Positions 25,729 to 34,464 are shown, numbered from the stretch's first letter. The stretch is 35,325 nt of DNA from CBFIJI01 sp965662885 (GCA_965662885.1 CBFIJI010000012.1:1-35325), one strand, 5' to 3'. Notes: generated from the letters alone by a model not told the origin. Program-made: numbers and translations.

Positions 25729-26406
25729 TTAACCTGCAAAGATATATCCACATCCCTTTTGTTGTGCACGACCTAAAGCCCAAACACCAGAGGGAGCCAA
25801 TTGGACTCCTGGAAGAATATTGGCCACCATATCATTATATACAGCAGTAGCATCCAATCCCATTTTCGATGCAATAGCCCCACTATAAACTCTAGTAGCT
25901 AAATTACACACACAAAATAAAGCTCCGCGTTCTTGCATACGTTTGATTCCGTCAATTCCAGGTAAAGGCATATCACCATCTTGAGGGGCATAAACCGTAT
26001 TGCGCTCTGCTGGTGCTCCTGTTTTATTATCGTTAAATTGGAAAATTTCCCCTAATTTATATTTTGCCCACATGTCTGAATTAAAGGCAAATCCAATTCC
26101 AGAGTGACGAAGAACAGTCATTGCTGTAATATCGCTATCCTCTGAGCCGGTCTCGTTGTTGGAAAGATAAAACGCCCAATTCCAAACAATCGGAAGGGTT
26201 CCATGTGGAGTGCTTCCATCATATACAATACGATGTGTTCCTTTAATGTTGTCAAACCATTTATCAGCATCGCCTAAAGCAATTGCATCAAATTCTGGAT
26301 AGGACTCCATGGTTTCAAAGTTTTTAGCCATCATGGGAAATGCGGTTGCACTTACTCCAAGGGCTAGGGTAGCAAAAAATGATCTTCTCGATTCTTCTGT
26401 TTTCAT
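25729..26406 (-). CDS. Tat-exported DsrE-like protein
   Basis: A 225-residue protein with a twin-arginine signal: R7-R8 in ESRRSFFATLALG, hydrophobic to about residue 26. The C-terminal half has the DsrE-like pattern seen in the next gene: ALFCVCNLA at 162-170, then NILPGVQLAPSGVWALGRAQQKGCGYI at 196-222 (shown here in part as NILPGVQLAPSGV). Cysteines are C165, C167 and C219. The N-terminal region (30-150) is larger than in ordinary DsrE proteins and unassigned. Tat export suggests that it folds, perhaps with a cofactor, before transport. Start ATG 17 bases after the TsdA-like gene. Function in sulfur carriage is inferred from fold and neighbours. Confidence 0.82.
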   Translation of the reverse strand: MKTEESRRSFFATLALGVSATAFPMMAKNFETMESYPEFDAIALGDADKWFDNIKGTHRIVYDGSTPHGTLPIVWNWAFYLSNNETGSEDSDITAMTVLRHSGIGFAFNSDMWAKYKLGEIFQFNDNKTGAPAERNTVYAPQDGDMPLPGIDGIKRMQERGALFCVCNLATRVYSGAIASKMGLDATAVYNDMVANILPGVQLAPSGVWALGRAQQKGCGYIFAG

Positions 26407-26423
26407 CTTGTTTAATTTAGTAG

Positions 26424-27449
26424 TTATTTAGATTTATTAATGTTATACGTTTCTTTATAGTAGGTCATAATGGGTTGAAAAGGTCCTAGTTGGTGTTGCT
26501 TCACTGGAAAGGAATCGGCATAAGGAGGATATGGAGTGGATACGGGTTTCTTTTTTCGGTTGGGAAAATCAACAGCAAGATTAGTCTTAACTGGTCGTGT
26601 TTGCTGGTTAATGTACCCTGCAACATCATAAGCTTCTGCATCCGTTAAAAGCGGAGCCTCATAGGTAGTCCCAAAAGGCATATTGTATTTAATAAATTGA
26701 GCTGCCGTGATAACACGTGTCATTCCTGCACCGTTATTATAAGCCTGTTTTCCCCATAGTGCTGGATATTCATAGGTCGTTGCATCAAGTTTTTTTCCCT
26801 GACCATCACTACCATGACATTCCACACAGACCCTTTCAAAAACAATTTTACCCTGCTCCAGATTAACTGCTCTATTGGGGATTTCTATAGATTTAAGGCC
26901 TTTTCCACCAGGGATTTCATCTGGAGCTACAAACCGACTCAACCACCCGATATAAGCAATAAAAGCATTCATTTCTTTACTGTCATCTGGCAGTTTTCTT
27001 CCATTCATACTGCGTTCAAAACAACCATTAATTCGTTCTTTTAGGTTTCCTATTTTATCTTCTCTTCCTCGGTATTGAGGAAAACGTTTATTCACTCCAA
27101 TCATTGGCATAGCAAAGGGGGCTGTCCCATTTTGAAGGTGGCAATTGGTACAGCTTAAAGAATTCCCTACATAGGGTGTTTCCATGGCTTCCTTCCCCAA
27201 CAGCTTATAAGTCTTATTAAATAATTCAAAACCCTTTTGGATTTCCAAAGCTTCTGGACTATCAGAGAGCATAGAAACATCATAGTTGTTAAAGTAAATA
27301 TCGAAAGAAGAACTTTTTTCCTTTAAAATTGAACTGCTCGCAAGCAATACCAATGGAAAAACACACAAAAGAATTAGGAAGCAATAACAAACCCTTATGA
27401 TGTTCTTAATATCTCTACGAAAGTTTTCGAAAGATGGTTTGGCTCCCAT
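26424..27449 (-). CDS. tsdA: TsdA-like dihaem cytochrome c (thiosulfate dehydrogenase / tetrathionate reductase family)
   Basis: Probable periplasmic dihaem cytochrome that couples two thiosulfates to tetrathionate or works in reverse. The 341-residue protein has an N-terminal hydrophobic segment (17-40), then haem motifs CTNCH (100-104) and CVECH (208-212). C143 in INGCFERSMNG fits the cysteine that ligates haem 1 in TsdA and SoxA-type cytochromes; M257 in KYNMPFG fits the distal ligand of haem 2. Spacing and the RSMNG and MPFG stretches agree with TsdA. Electrons could pass to cytochrome c and the oxidase encoded in this window. First gene of a close set of five (gaps 17, 10, 3 and 75 bases). 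Direction and true substrate cannot be read from the sequence. Confidence 0.85.
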   Translation of the reverse strand: MGAKPSFENFRRDIKNIIRVCYCFLILLCVFPLVLLASSSILKEKSSSFDIYFNNYDVSMLSDSPEALEIQKGFELFNKTYKLLGKEAMETPYVGNSLSCTNCHLQNGTAPFAMPMIGVNKRFPQYRGREDKIGNLKERINGCFERSMNGRKLPDDSKEMNAFIAYIGWLSRFVAPDEIPGGKGLKSIEIPNRAVNLEQGKIVFERVCVECHGSDGQGKKLDATTYEYPALWGKQAYNNGAGMTRVITAAQFIKYNMPFGTTYEAPLLTDAEAYDVAGYINQQTRPVKTNLAVDFPNRKKKPVSTPYPPYADSFPVKQHQLGPFQPIMTYYKETYNINKSK

Positions 27450-27573
27450 GGTTATTAATCGTCAATTAAAATTTATTAAATATAATTAATAAAATTAATT
27501 TTGAGAACCACATACTTATTTAAAAAAGCAACATAATTAAATGAGCCCGAAGTAATTTAAGAAAGTCATAGAA
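27450..27573. other. AT-rich leader region upstream of tsdA
   Basis: The region is made largely of A/T runs. On the minus strand a near match to the -7 element, TATATTTA (one mismatch at the last base), lies about 30 bases upstream of the tsdA ATG; no -33 TTG at normal spacing was seen. No coding frame is visible. Confidence 0.35.
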
Positions 27574-27606
27574 TAAAAAAACCTCTAGCAAAAAACTAGA
27601 GGTTTT
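27574..27606 (-). terminator. Rho-independent terminator of tRNA-Gln
   Basis: On the minus strand, directly behind the tRNA, AAAACCTCTAG pairs with CTAGAGGTTTT (11 bp, arms at 27596-27606 and 27578-27588) around a 7-base loop, followed by a T run. It also shields the tsdA operon from tRNA transcription. Confidence 0.88.
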
Positions 27607-27609
27607 GTG

Positions 27610-27682
27610 TTGGCCTACTAGGGCTCGAACCTAGACTCTTCTGAACCAAAATCAGACGTGTTGCCAGTTACACCATAGGCCA
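27610..27682 (-). tRNA. tRNA-Gln (anticodon TTG)
   Basis: On the minus strand the cloverleaf is complete: acceptor stem TGGCCTA/TAGGCCA, a D arm, anticodon stem TCTGA/TCAGA around loop TTTTGGT (anticodon TTG, reading CAA), and a T arm with GGTTCGAGCCC. The discriminator base is A and the CCA end is not encoded. The 5' end is at 27682. Confidence 0.95.
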
Positions 27683-27692
27683 AAAACGTGTG

Positions 27693-27723
27693 CAAATTTA
27701 CATGAAAGTTTTGTGTCCACAAA
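27693..27723 (-). promoter_or_regulatory. Full Bacteroidota promoter for tRNA-Gln
   Basis: On the minus strand TTTG (27720-27723) and TAAATTTG (27693-27700) are separated by 19 bases, an exact match to the -33 and -7 pair. The -7 element ends 10 bases before the 5' end of the tRNA, so the transcript would start a few bases ahead of it. Confidence 0.8.
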
Positions 27724-27834
27724 TTTTTCTTTGCTTTTATAAGCATTCCATTAAAATCAACGTTAAAGCCGTTATAAAAAATTTCAACTTCCTCGATTTA
27801 TCCTTACATTCGTTCGCACTAATCAACCTGAAAA

Positions 27835-30800
27835 ATGAGCACAAAAGCCTATAAAATTTGGAATCACAGTTTTGGATGGTCCGTATTTATTATTGCCTTA
27901 ATCACCTTTGGGAGCACTGTTGAGCCTACAGCAAGTTTTTGGGATGCTGGAGAATATATAGCCACCTCTGCGAAACTTCAAATTGGTCATCCCCCAGGAG
28001 CCCCATTTTTTCAGATGATGGGTGCTTTTTTTGCTGCTTTTGCAACCTCGCCAAAAGAAGTAGCCTTGATGGTAAACTATATGTCTGTTTTTTCAAGTGC
28101 CTTTACCATCCTTTTTATGTTTTGGTCATTGACCTTACTCTTTCAGAAATTACCTTCATTTCAAAAACTAGAAAATCTACCCCAGCGTATCGCCTTTTTT
28201 GGAAGTGCCGCTGTTGGAGCGCTCGCCTTTTGCTTTTCCGATAGTTTTTGGTTTAATGCTGTAGAAGCCGAGGTATATGCTATGGCCACTTGTATTCTTT
28301 CTGTACTCTTTTGGATGGGACTTCGTTGGGAACAAGAAATGAATACCCCTAGAGGTGACCGTTGGTTATTGCTTATTTCATTTGTCATTGGTCTTTCTTT
28401 TGGAGTACACTTTATGGGACTGCTCACCATTCCAGCCTTAGGAATGGTCTATTATTTTAAAAACTACAAAGAAGTAACGGTCAAAGGGTTCCTATTTGCA
28501 AATATCATTTCCATCGCCATATTACTTTTTATCTTTAAATTATTACTCCCCCTAACCTTGGCCTTTTTTGGAAATGCCGAAGTGTTTTTTGTCAATAGCT
28601 TTGGAATGCCCTTTAATAGCGGTACCATCATTGCTGCCTTACTCTTTATTGCCTTCTTTTACTTTAGTCTCCGCTATACACGAAAGCGCCAGTGGGTTAA
28701 TCTTAATACAGGCGTGTTGTGTATTCTTTTTGTTTTGATCGGATTTTCTTCTTGGACAATGATTCCAATACGATCAAATGCCAATACAGTCATCAATGAA
28801 AACGCTCCTTCTGATGCCCGCTTATTACTCGCTTACTACAACTTAGAACAATACCCAGAAACTAAACTGTTTTATGGCCCAATGTTTTCCGATATGTACG
28901 CTGGACAAGATGAACAAGAACCCTATATTGACGATAAACCCAAATACGAACGCAACGAAAAGACAGGGCGCTATATGATCGTTAACCATTGGGAAAAAGC
29001 TAGAATTAACGCCAATGGAAAACATAAAGGACTACTCCCAAGGTTATGGAGTACCGACCACGCTGGAAATTACATGAATTTTACACGGCCTTTAGAATTT
29101 TCCATTGCTGCTCCCTACCGTTCCAATCAAATGCTACAAGAACGCATCAATGAATTTCGTGAAGAAATTCAAGAAGGTGGTCTTACTGGTGAAGACTACC
29201 ACGATTTTTTTAAAAGTTTTGGTACCTATCTAGATATTGAAAAACCTTCTTTTTTAAGTAACCTTCAGTACCTAATGGAATATCAAATGGGCTATATGTA
29301 CTGGCGTTATTTTATGTGGAATTTTGCAGGACGTCAAAATGACAATCAGGGAAATTACACTATTTTGGATGGTAACTGGCTTAGTGGAATTTCTTTTATT
29401 GACAGCCTCCGTTTGGGCAATCAAAGTGAATTGCATGCGGATGCAAAAAATAACAAAGCCAGAAACACTTATTATTTTCTACCGTTTATTCTTGGGTTAG
29501 TAGGCTTTTTCTTTATTTACCAACAAGACCCCAAACGCTTTTGGGTGCTCTTGGTTTTCTTTTTATTTACGGGTCTAGCCTTAAAAATATATCTTAACGA
29601 GCGTCCGTTTGAGCCTCGAGAACGTGATTATGCATTAGTAGGCTCTTTCTATGTTTTTAGCTTGTGGATTGGATTAGGAGCAATGGCTCTAGTGACCAAA
29701 ATACGACAGCTTGCGTCCATCCAATGGTTGCAACCTATAGGGGTTGGCATTAGCTTTTTGGCTGTTCCTGCTCTGATGGGTTTCCAAAACTGGGACGATC
29801 ATGACCGCTCTGACCGCTATACAGCACAATCTATGGCACGTTCCTATTTGGAATCCATACAAGAAGATGTAGGTGCGATGATTTTTACTATTGGAGACAA
29901 CGATACTTTTGCATTGTGGTATGCCCAAGATATTGAAGGTTTTCGAACAGATGTTCGAACCATTAACACCAGCCTTTTAGCAACGGATTGGTACATCGAT
30001 CAAATGAAGCGAAAAACCTACGAAAGTGAGCCCATACCTTCTCAAATGACTCATCCACTTTATGCTTATGGTGTTCGAGACTTTATCAAACACGAGGCCT
30101 TGATTGACTCCGTACGTTGGGATATTAAAGACTTTATGAATTGGGTAAGCAGTGATCATAAAAGCACGAAATACAAAGATCTCATCGCTAAATCTGGAGG
30201 TGACCCGAATGACTACCCAAAAGGAACGCAAGAAATGGTTTTTTATCCAACCAATAAAATTCGTATTCCCGTTAACAAAGAAAATGTATTAAAGAATGGT
30301 TTGGTTAAGCCTGAAGATGAAGGCTTGATTGTCCCCTATATTGATGTGGATCTACCCGAAACAGGCATCACCAAAAATCAAATGATGATGCTGGACATCA
30401 TCGCTAACAATGATTGGGAACGCCCGATCTATTTTACAGGAGGGAGCTACAGCGCCTCAGAATATATTTGGATGAAAAACTATCTTCAATTGGAAGGTTT
30501 GGTCTATAAATTGGTCCCTATTCAAACAAAATTAAGTAAAAACAACCCCTATTTAATGGGGCGCTTGGACAGCGATCTGATGTATGATATCGTCATGCAA
30601 TGGGAATGGGGAAATTCGGAAAGTCCTGAAATTTACCACGATCCAGAAACACGAAAAAACAGTATTTCCTATCGCAGTAATTTGGCCCGTTTAGCCGAAA
30701 ACTTAATCAACGAAGGAAAAAATAAAAAAGCTAAGGACATTATCGACTTGGCACTGGAAAAAATGCCAGTAGCCTACTTTGGGTATTACAGTCTTTTAGT

Positions 30801-31386
30801 TCCTTTTGTCGATGGCTACTACCGTTTGGAGGCCGAGCAAGATGCTCGAAAACTTTCAAACGATATTGCTGACAGATATGCTGATCGGTTACACTATTTT
30901 AATTCGTTATCGGCAGATTTACAATACGGTTTGGGAGAAGAAATTATCACTGAAATTGAGCGGTACAGAACCTTGGTAGAGGCTACCGTAAAACATAGTG
31001 ATAAAGACAACCTCATTCCGACTTTAGATCAATTTTTAGCCGCTGCTAATCCGTTTATCTATCTCTATGGAGAGTATGATTATTACACTATTCTTGCCGA
31101 ATTTGCCGAAGCCTACTATTTAGCGGGCAGCAAAGAAAAAGGTCAAGAACTCGCCTTAAAAATCATTGCTGAAATTAACAACAGACTAGAACTTTTCAGC
31201 CAATTTTCTGAACAAAATCAATTGCGACTCCTCGATCGAATAAAAAATGAGATTTTGGAATATAAATTCATCTTAGATGTTGTAGAAGCCAATGATAGCA
31301 GTAGTTTTAGTGCAGATGTACGCAAAGATTTTGAAGCAACCATTGAACTGTTTACCAGTAAAATGGATACACTCCCAGAAAATTAA
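27835..31386 (+). CDS. GT117/DUF2723 membrane glycosyltransferase
   Basis: A 1183-residue inner-membrane protein of the DUF2723 (GT117) family, which has a GT-C fold and is related to protein O-mannosyltransferases. The acidic first-loop motif is FWDAGEY at 35-41, followed by GHPPGAP at 51-57. About eleven or more membrane spans lie in two blocks (about 15-320 and 545-690); the conserved NERPFEPRERDY stretch lies between spans near 585-596. The C-terminal 450 residues are soluble, with helical repeats near 960-1150. In Bacteroidota such proteins are thought to glycosylate exported proteins; the acceptor is not shown here. The stop overlaps the convergent thioredoxin-like gene by 4 bases. Confidence 0.92.
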   Translation: MSTKAYKIWNHSFGWSVFIIALITFGSTVEPTASFWDAGEYIATSAKLQIGHPPGAPFFQMMGAFFAAFATSPKEVALMVNYMSVFSSAFTILFMFWSLTLLFQKLPSFQKLENLPQRIAFFGSAAVGALAFCFSDSFWFNAVEAEVYAMATCILSVLFWMGLRWEQEMNTPRGDRWLLLISFVIGLSFGVHFMGLLTIPALGMVYYFKNYKEVTVKGFLFANIISIAILLFIFKLLLPLTLAFFGNAEVFFVNSFGMPFNSGTIIAALLFIAFFYFSLRYTRKRQWVNLNTGVLCILFVLIGFSSWTMIPIRSNANTVINENAPSDARLLLAYYNLEQYPETKLFYGPMFSDMYAGQDEQEPYIDDKPKYERNEKTGRYMIVNHWEKARINANGKHKGLLPRLWSTDHAGNYMNFTRPLEFSIAAPYRSNQMLQERINEFREEIQEGGLTGEDYHDFFKSFGTYLDIEKPSFLSNLQYLMEYQMGYMYWRYFMWNFAGRQNDNQGNYTILDGNWLSGISFIDSLRLGNQSELHADAKNNKARNTYYFLPFILGLVGFFFIYQQDPKRFWVLLVFFLFTGLALKIYLNERPFEPRERDYALVGSFYVFSLWIGLGAMALVTKIRQLASIQWLQPIGVGISFLAVPALMGFQNWDDHDRSDRYTAQSMARSYLESIQEDVGAMIFTIGDNDTFALWYAQDIEGFRTDVRTINTSLLATDWYIDQMKRKTYESEPIPSQMTHPLYAYGVRDFIKHEALIDSVRWDIKDFMNWVSSDHKSTKYKDLIAKSGGDPNDYPKGTQEMVFYPTNKIRIPVNKENVLKNGLVKPEDEGLIVPYIDVDLPETGITKNQMMMLDIIANNDWERPIYFTGGSYSASEYIWMKNYLQLEGLVYKLVPIQTKLSKNNPYLMGRLDSDLMYDIVMQWEWGNSESPEIYHDPETRKNSISYRSNLARLAENLINEGKNKKAKDIIDLALEKMPVAYFGYYSLLVPFVDGYYRLEAEQDARKLSNDIADRYADRLHYFNSLSADLQYGLGEEIITEIERYRTLVEATVKHSDKDNLIPTLDQFLAAANPFIYLYGEYDYYTILAEFAEAYYLAGSKEKGQELALKIIAEINNRLELFSQFSEQNQLRLLDRIKNEILEYKFILDVVEANDSSSFSADVRKDFEATIELFTSKMDTLPEN

Positions 31387-31682
31387 GCAAAATATTCTTG
31401 GAGTAGGCTTATCAGCGTATTGGCATCTTGTTCACCACTTTGACGCCAAACCATTTCACTGAATTTATAGATCATTAAGGTGGGCAATACTTTAACCCGA
31501 AGGGCTTCGGATAGTTTTTGATTTTTATCAATATCGATCTTGATGACTTTTCCCTTGTCACCAATAGCAGCAGCTACATCTTTAAGTACAGGGTGCATGG
31601 TAATAGAGATTTCATCGTCTTCACTAAAAAAGAACAACAATAAAGGATGATTACCGTCTAATAGTTCTCCAAATTTTGACAT
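31383..31682 (-). CDS. Thioredoxin-fold protein without active-site cysteines
   Basis: A 99-residue thioredoxin-like protein. The fold is recognised from LLLFFFSED, the helix MHPVLKDVAAAI, the KVIKIDIDKN strand, the cis-proline loop VLPTLMIYK (P67) and the C-terminal helix. The CxxC motif expected near residues 22-28 is absent; the segment reads EDDEISIT, and the protein has no cysteine at all. A redox role is thus excluded, and a chaperone or binding role is more likely. The frame opens at a TTG at 31694; the ATG at 31682 fits the family N-terminus MSKFGEL. It follows the metallophosphoesterase gene by 49 bases. Confidence 0.88.
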   Translation of the reverse strand: MSKFGELLDGNHPLLLFFFSEDDEISITMHPVLKDVAAAIGDKGKVIKIDIDKNQKLSEALRVKVLPTLMIYKFSEMVWRQSGEQDANTLISLLQEYFA

Positions 31683-31731
31683 AGTCTTGGGCAATTGGAA
31701 TAATTAACAGCACAAATTTAATTTATTTTGT

Positions 31732-32958
31732 TTAAACGGTGGTTGTTCCTTTTTTTAATGTAATTACAGTCACCTCAGGCCAAATCCCAACCCGACCTGG
31801 ATAAGCCAAATAACCAAACCCACGATTCACATTAATATGCTGATTATCAGAAGTATATATACCAGCCCAATGTTTATAGCGCCATTTTGCAGGGCTCCAT
31901 TGAATCCAACCGGGTATTTCAATACCAAACTGCATCCCATGGGTATGGCCACTTAAAGTGAGTTGAACTGGAAAGGGATGGGGAACTATTTCGGCCTCCC
32001 AATGGGTGGGGTCATGACTCATTACAATTTTAAAATCTTTTTTATTGACCGTTGAAAAGGCTTTATTAAGATCCCCTTTTTGTTTAAAACCTTGTCCCCA
32101 ATTTTCAACCCCTACCAAAGCAATTTTTTGTCCATCTTTTTCGATATAACGCGATTCGTTTAAAAGCAGTTCAAAACCCATTTCTTTTTGGGCCTTAAAC
32201 AATGTGTTTAAATTGGCACGCTTTTCCTCCTCATTCTCCCAATCAGCGTAATCGCCGTAATCGTGATTGCCTAAAACCGAGAATTTTCCATATCCTGCTT
32301 TTAAGCCCGAAAAGGCATTCACCCACGAAAGTATTTCTTCTGCTTTATCATTGACCATATCACCAGTAAAGAGAATAACATCAGAAGCTTGTTCATTTAT
32401 CAAATCAATCCCGTATTGTACTTTTTCAGGGTTATCAAAACTTCCTGCGTGAATATCTGAAATTTGGGAAATAGTAAACCCATCAAAGGCATCTGGCAAA
32501 TCATCATAAGTCAGATTGTATTTTAAAACACGATAGTTGTATTTCCCATAAATCATTCCAAAAAGCAGCGAGGAAAAAGGAAGTGCAGCCAAACCCAAAC
32601 CTATCTGAGATAACAATTTGCGTCGCTTAGGGAAAAACGGTTTTTTAGATTCTTTACTCGAACTAAAAAAAGTGAATACACCCTTAGTAAAGCGAGCAAT
32701 ATCTTCAAAAAACAAAAGAAAAGCAGTAAGTATTTGAAACGAGATTAATGCCAAGAAAGTCCCGAGCGAATAAGCCATTAAATGGTTAAATCCATTTTCA
32801 AATGCCAAATTAGCAGCGTAAAAAAAACTTCCGAAAATCCCTAGGGTGATGACCCAATATCCAATTAATAGTGGTTTCTTTTTGGTGACAGTGCGAACCG
32901 CTTGATAAGTATATAATTGGATAAATACTATGATAGCTCCGATGATGATCCAACGCAT
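31732..32958 (-). CDS. Membrane-anchored metallophosphoesterase
   Basis: A 408-residue calcineurin-like phosphoesterase. The N-terminal part has about three to four hydrophobic segments (2-20, 30-50, 58-85, 118-136) with a positive KRRKLL stretch between them. The catalytic domain has the complete metal-binding set: D168 and H170 (SDIH), GD at 199-200, GNHD at 230-233, a later SHDPTHW and the final SGHTHGMQ. The layout matches YaeI/YkuE-type phosphodiesterases, some of which act on lipids or the cell envelope. The substrate is not known. It lies 64 bases after the dGTPase gene. Confidence 0.92.
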   Translation of the reverse strand: MRWIIIGAIIVFIQLYTYQAVRTVTKKKPLLIGYWVITLGIFGSFFYAANLAFENGFNHLMAYSLGTFLALISFQILTAFLLFFEDIARFTKGVFTFFSSSKESKKPFFPKRRKLLSQIGLGLAALPFSSLLFGMIYGKYNYRVLKYNLTYDDLPDAFDGFTISQISDIHAGSFDNPEKVQYGIDLINEQASDVILFTGDMVNDKAEEILSWVNAFSGLKAGYGKFSVLGNHDYGDYADWENEEEKRANLNTLFKAQKEMGFELLLNESRYIEKDGQKIALVGVENWGQGFKQKGDLNKAFSTVNKKDFKIVMSHDPTHWEAEIVPHPFPVQLTLSGHTHGMQFGIEIPGWIQWSPAKWRYKHWAGIYTSDNQHINVNRGFGYLAYPGRVGIWPEVTVITLKKGTTTV

Positions 32959-33022
32959 TTCAATTTTTTTATAAAATTATGAAGTTCATTGAATTCCTAT
33001 ATTAAGTAAACAACAATTTCAA

Positions 33023-34342
33023 TTAGAGGCCAATTTTTTTTGCAAGCCCTAAAGCCTTTCCATCGGAAAGACTGGCAACATAACAACTTGCATTAAGCAA
33101 AGTTTGGTACAAACTTTCTCCAATAAAATTTACACCTTCAGGAACCAATGAGCAAATTAATCGATCATAAGAAGTACTGGTTCCTTCAAATTCATGAACT
33201 GCAGCCGTCACAAAGGCATTCAAGAGCGTGGTAATGGTTCTATACCCTACAATTTCTTTTTGGACCACCTCATCGGACTGATAGATCTTTTTTTTACTAA
33301 GCTGAATTATATCCACTATTTGTGCCTTGTATTTACTGTGCTCCAATAGGGCTTTTGAAAAACGCCCTTCCATAATGGCCTTTTCATTTTTAATAAATAT
33401 AGCGGCAGCATCTTGAATTAAACTATTAATTGCCAAAGCACGTAAATAGCTTAAGCGTTGGGGTTTATGTTTTAATTGTGCGTATTTTTTAGTGTCTAAC
33501 CTGTCACTGACTAGCTTAATTAAATATTCCAAGGCAAAATCTTCAGAAATCCATCCGAGATTAATCCCATCTTCAAAATCAATGATTGTATAACAAATAT
33601 CATCCGCAGCTTCAACCAAATAGGTTAAAGGATGACGCATCACCTTGTTGTCCTTGACGATGGAAAGTTCTGTAGCCACTTCTTTAAAAAAGGCTTGCTC
33701 TGTCTGAAAATAGCCAAACTTTTTATCAGCTACATGGGTCGTTGGTTTTTTGGGTAAACTGCCTTTGGGATATTTCATAAAAGCACCAAGTGTAGCATAG
33801 CTTAATCGAAGTCCACCTGCCATTCCAGGAAAAGATTCATTTAAAATTTTAAACCCGTTGGCATTTCCCTCAAAACTACAAAGGTCTTCATATTCAATAG
33901 GCTGGAGTTGATCTTTAAAAAACTTACCTTTTCCTTCTTTAAAAAAATGACCTATGGCTTTTTCACCACTATGTCCAAAAGGAGGGTTTCCAATATCATG
34001 AGCCAAAGCTGCTGCTGCCGTAATGGCACCAAAATCATTGGCCTGATAGCCCAAAATATTTTGTAAATGACCTTCTCGTTCTATGATTTGTTTCCCCACA
34101 ATTCGACCCAAACTTCGGGCAACAACAGATACCTCCAAGCTATGGGTCAAACGAGTATGGACAAAATCTGTTTTAGAAAAAGGAATGACTTGTGTCTTAT
34201 CCTGTAAACTTCGAAAAGCATTCGAAAAAACAATGCGGTCATAGTCAACTTCAAAGCCCAATCTTAAATCATCCTGTTCTATACGAAGACGTTTGTAATG
34301 ATCGCCGTGACGCTTTAACGATAATAATTTTTCCCAATCCAT
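33023..34342 (-). CDS. dgt: dGTP triphosphohydrolase (HD-domain dNTPase)
   Basis: Hydrolyses dGTP (and perhaps other dNTPs) to the nucleoside and triphosphate; 439 residues from the ATG at 34342. HD-domain metal ligands are visible: H67 in RLTHS, H115-D116 in LAHDIGNPPFGHSG, and a later Asp in VEAADDICY. The N-terminal FSNAFRSLQDKTQV and RLTHSLEV runs are family signatures. The frame could be opened at a TTG at 34363; the ATG giving MDWEKLLSLKR is the family start. Probably the first gene of dgt-phosphoesterase-thioredoxin-like. Confidence 0.94.
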   Translation of the reverse strand: MDWEKLLSLKRHGDHYKRLRIEQDDLRLGFEVDYDRIVFSNAFRSLQDKTQVIPFSKTDFVHTRLTHSLEVSVVARSLGRIVGKQIIEREGHLQNILGYQANDFGAITAAAALAHDIGNPPFGHSGEKAIGHFFKEGKGKFFKDQLQPIEYEDLCSFEGNANGFKILNESFPGMAGGLRLSYATLGAFMKYPKGSLPKKPTTHVADKKFGYFQTEQAFFKEVATELSIVKDNKVMRHPLTYLVEAADDICYTIIDFEDGINLGWISEDFALEYLIKLVSDRLDTKKYAQLKHKPQRLSYLRALAINSLIQDAAAIFIKNEKAIMEGRFSKALLEHSKYKAQIVDIIQLSKKKIYQSDEVVQKEIVGYRTITTLLNAFVTAAVHEFEGTSTSYDRLICSLVPEGVNFIGESLYQTLLNASCYVASLSDGKALGLAKKIGL

Positions 34343-34350
34343 ATTTGATC

Positions 34351-34358
34351 CAAAATTA
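34351..34358 (-). promoter_or_regulatory. -7 promoter element of the dGTPase gene
   Basis: TAATTTTG on the minus strand matches TAnnTTTG exactly and ends 8 bases before the ATG, so the mRNA would be leaderless or nearly so. No clear -33 TTG was found. Confidence 0.4.
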
Positions 34359-34464
34359 AGCAAATTGGGTTGTTTTTAGGGTGTAAATTAAATGTTATTA
34401 AAACACGGTTTTTATTTACATTAACTTAACAATTTTACAAGGTAACTTAACTTTAATCTAAAAG

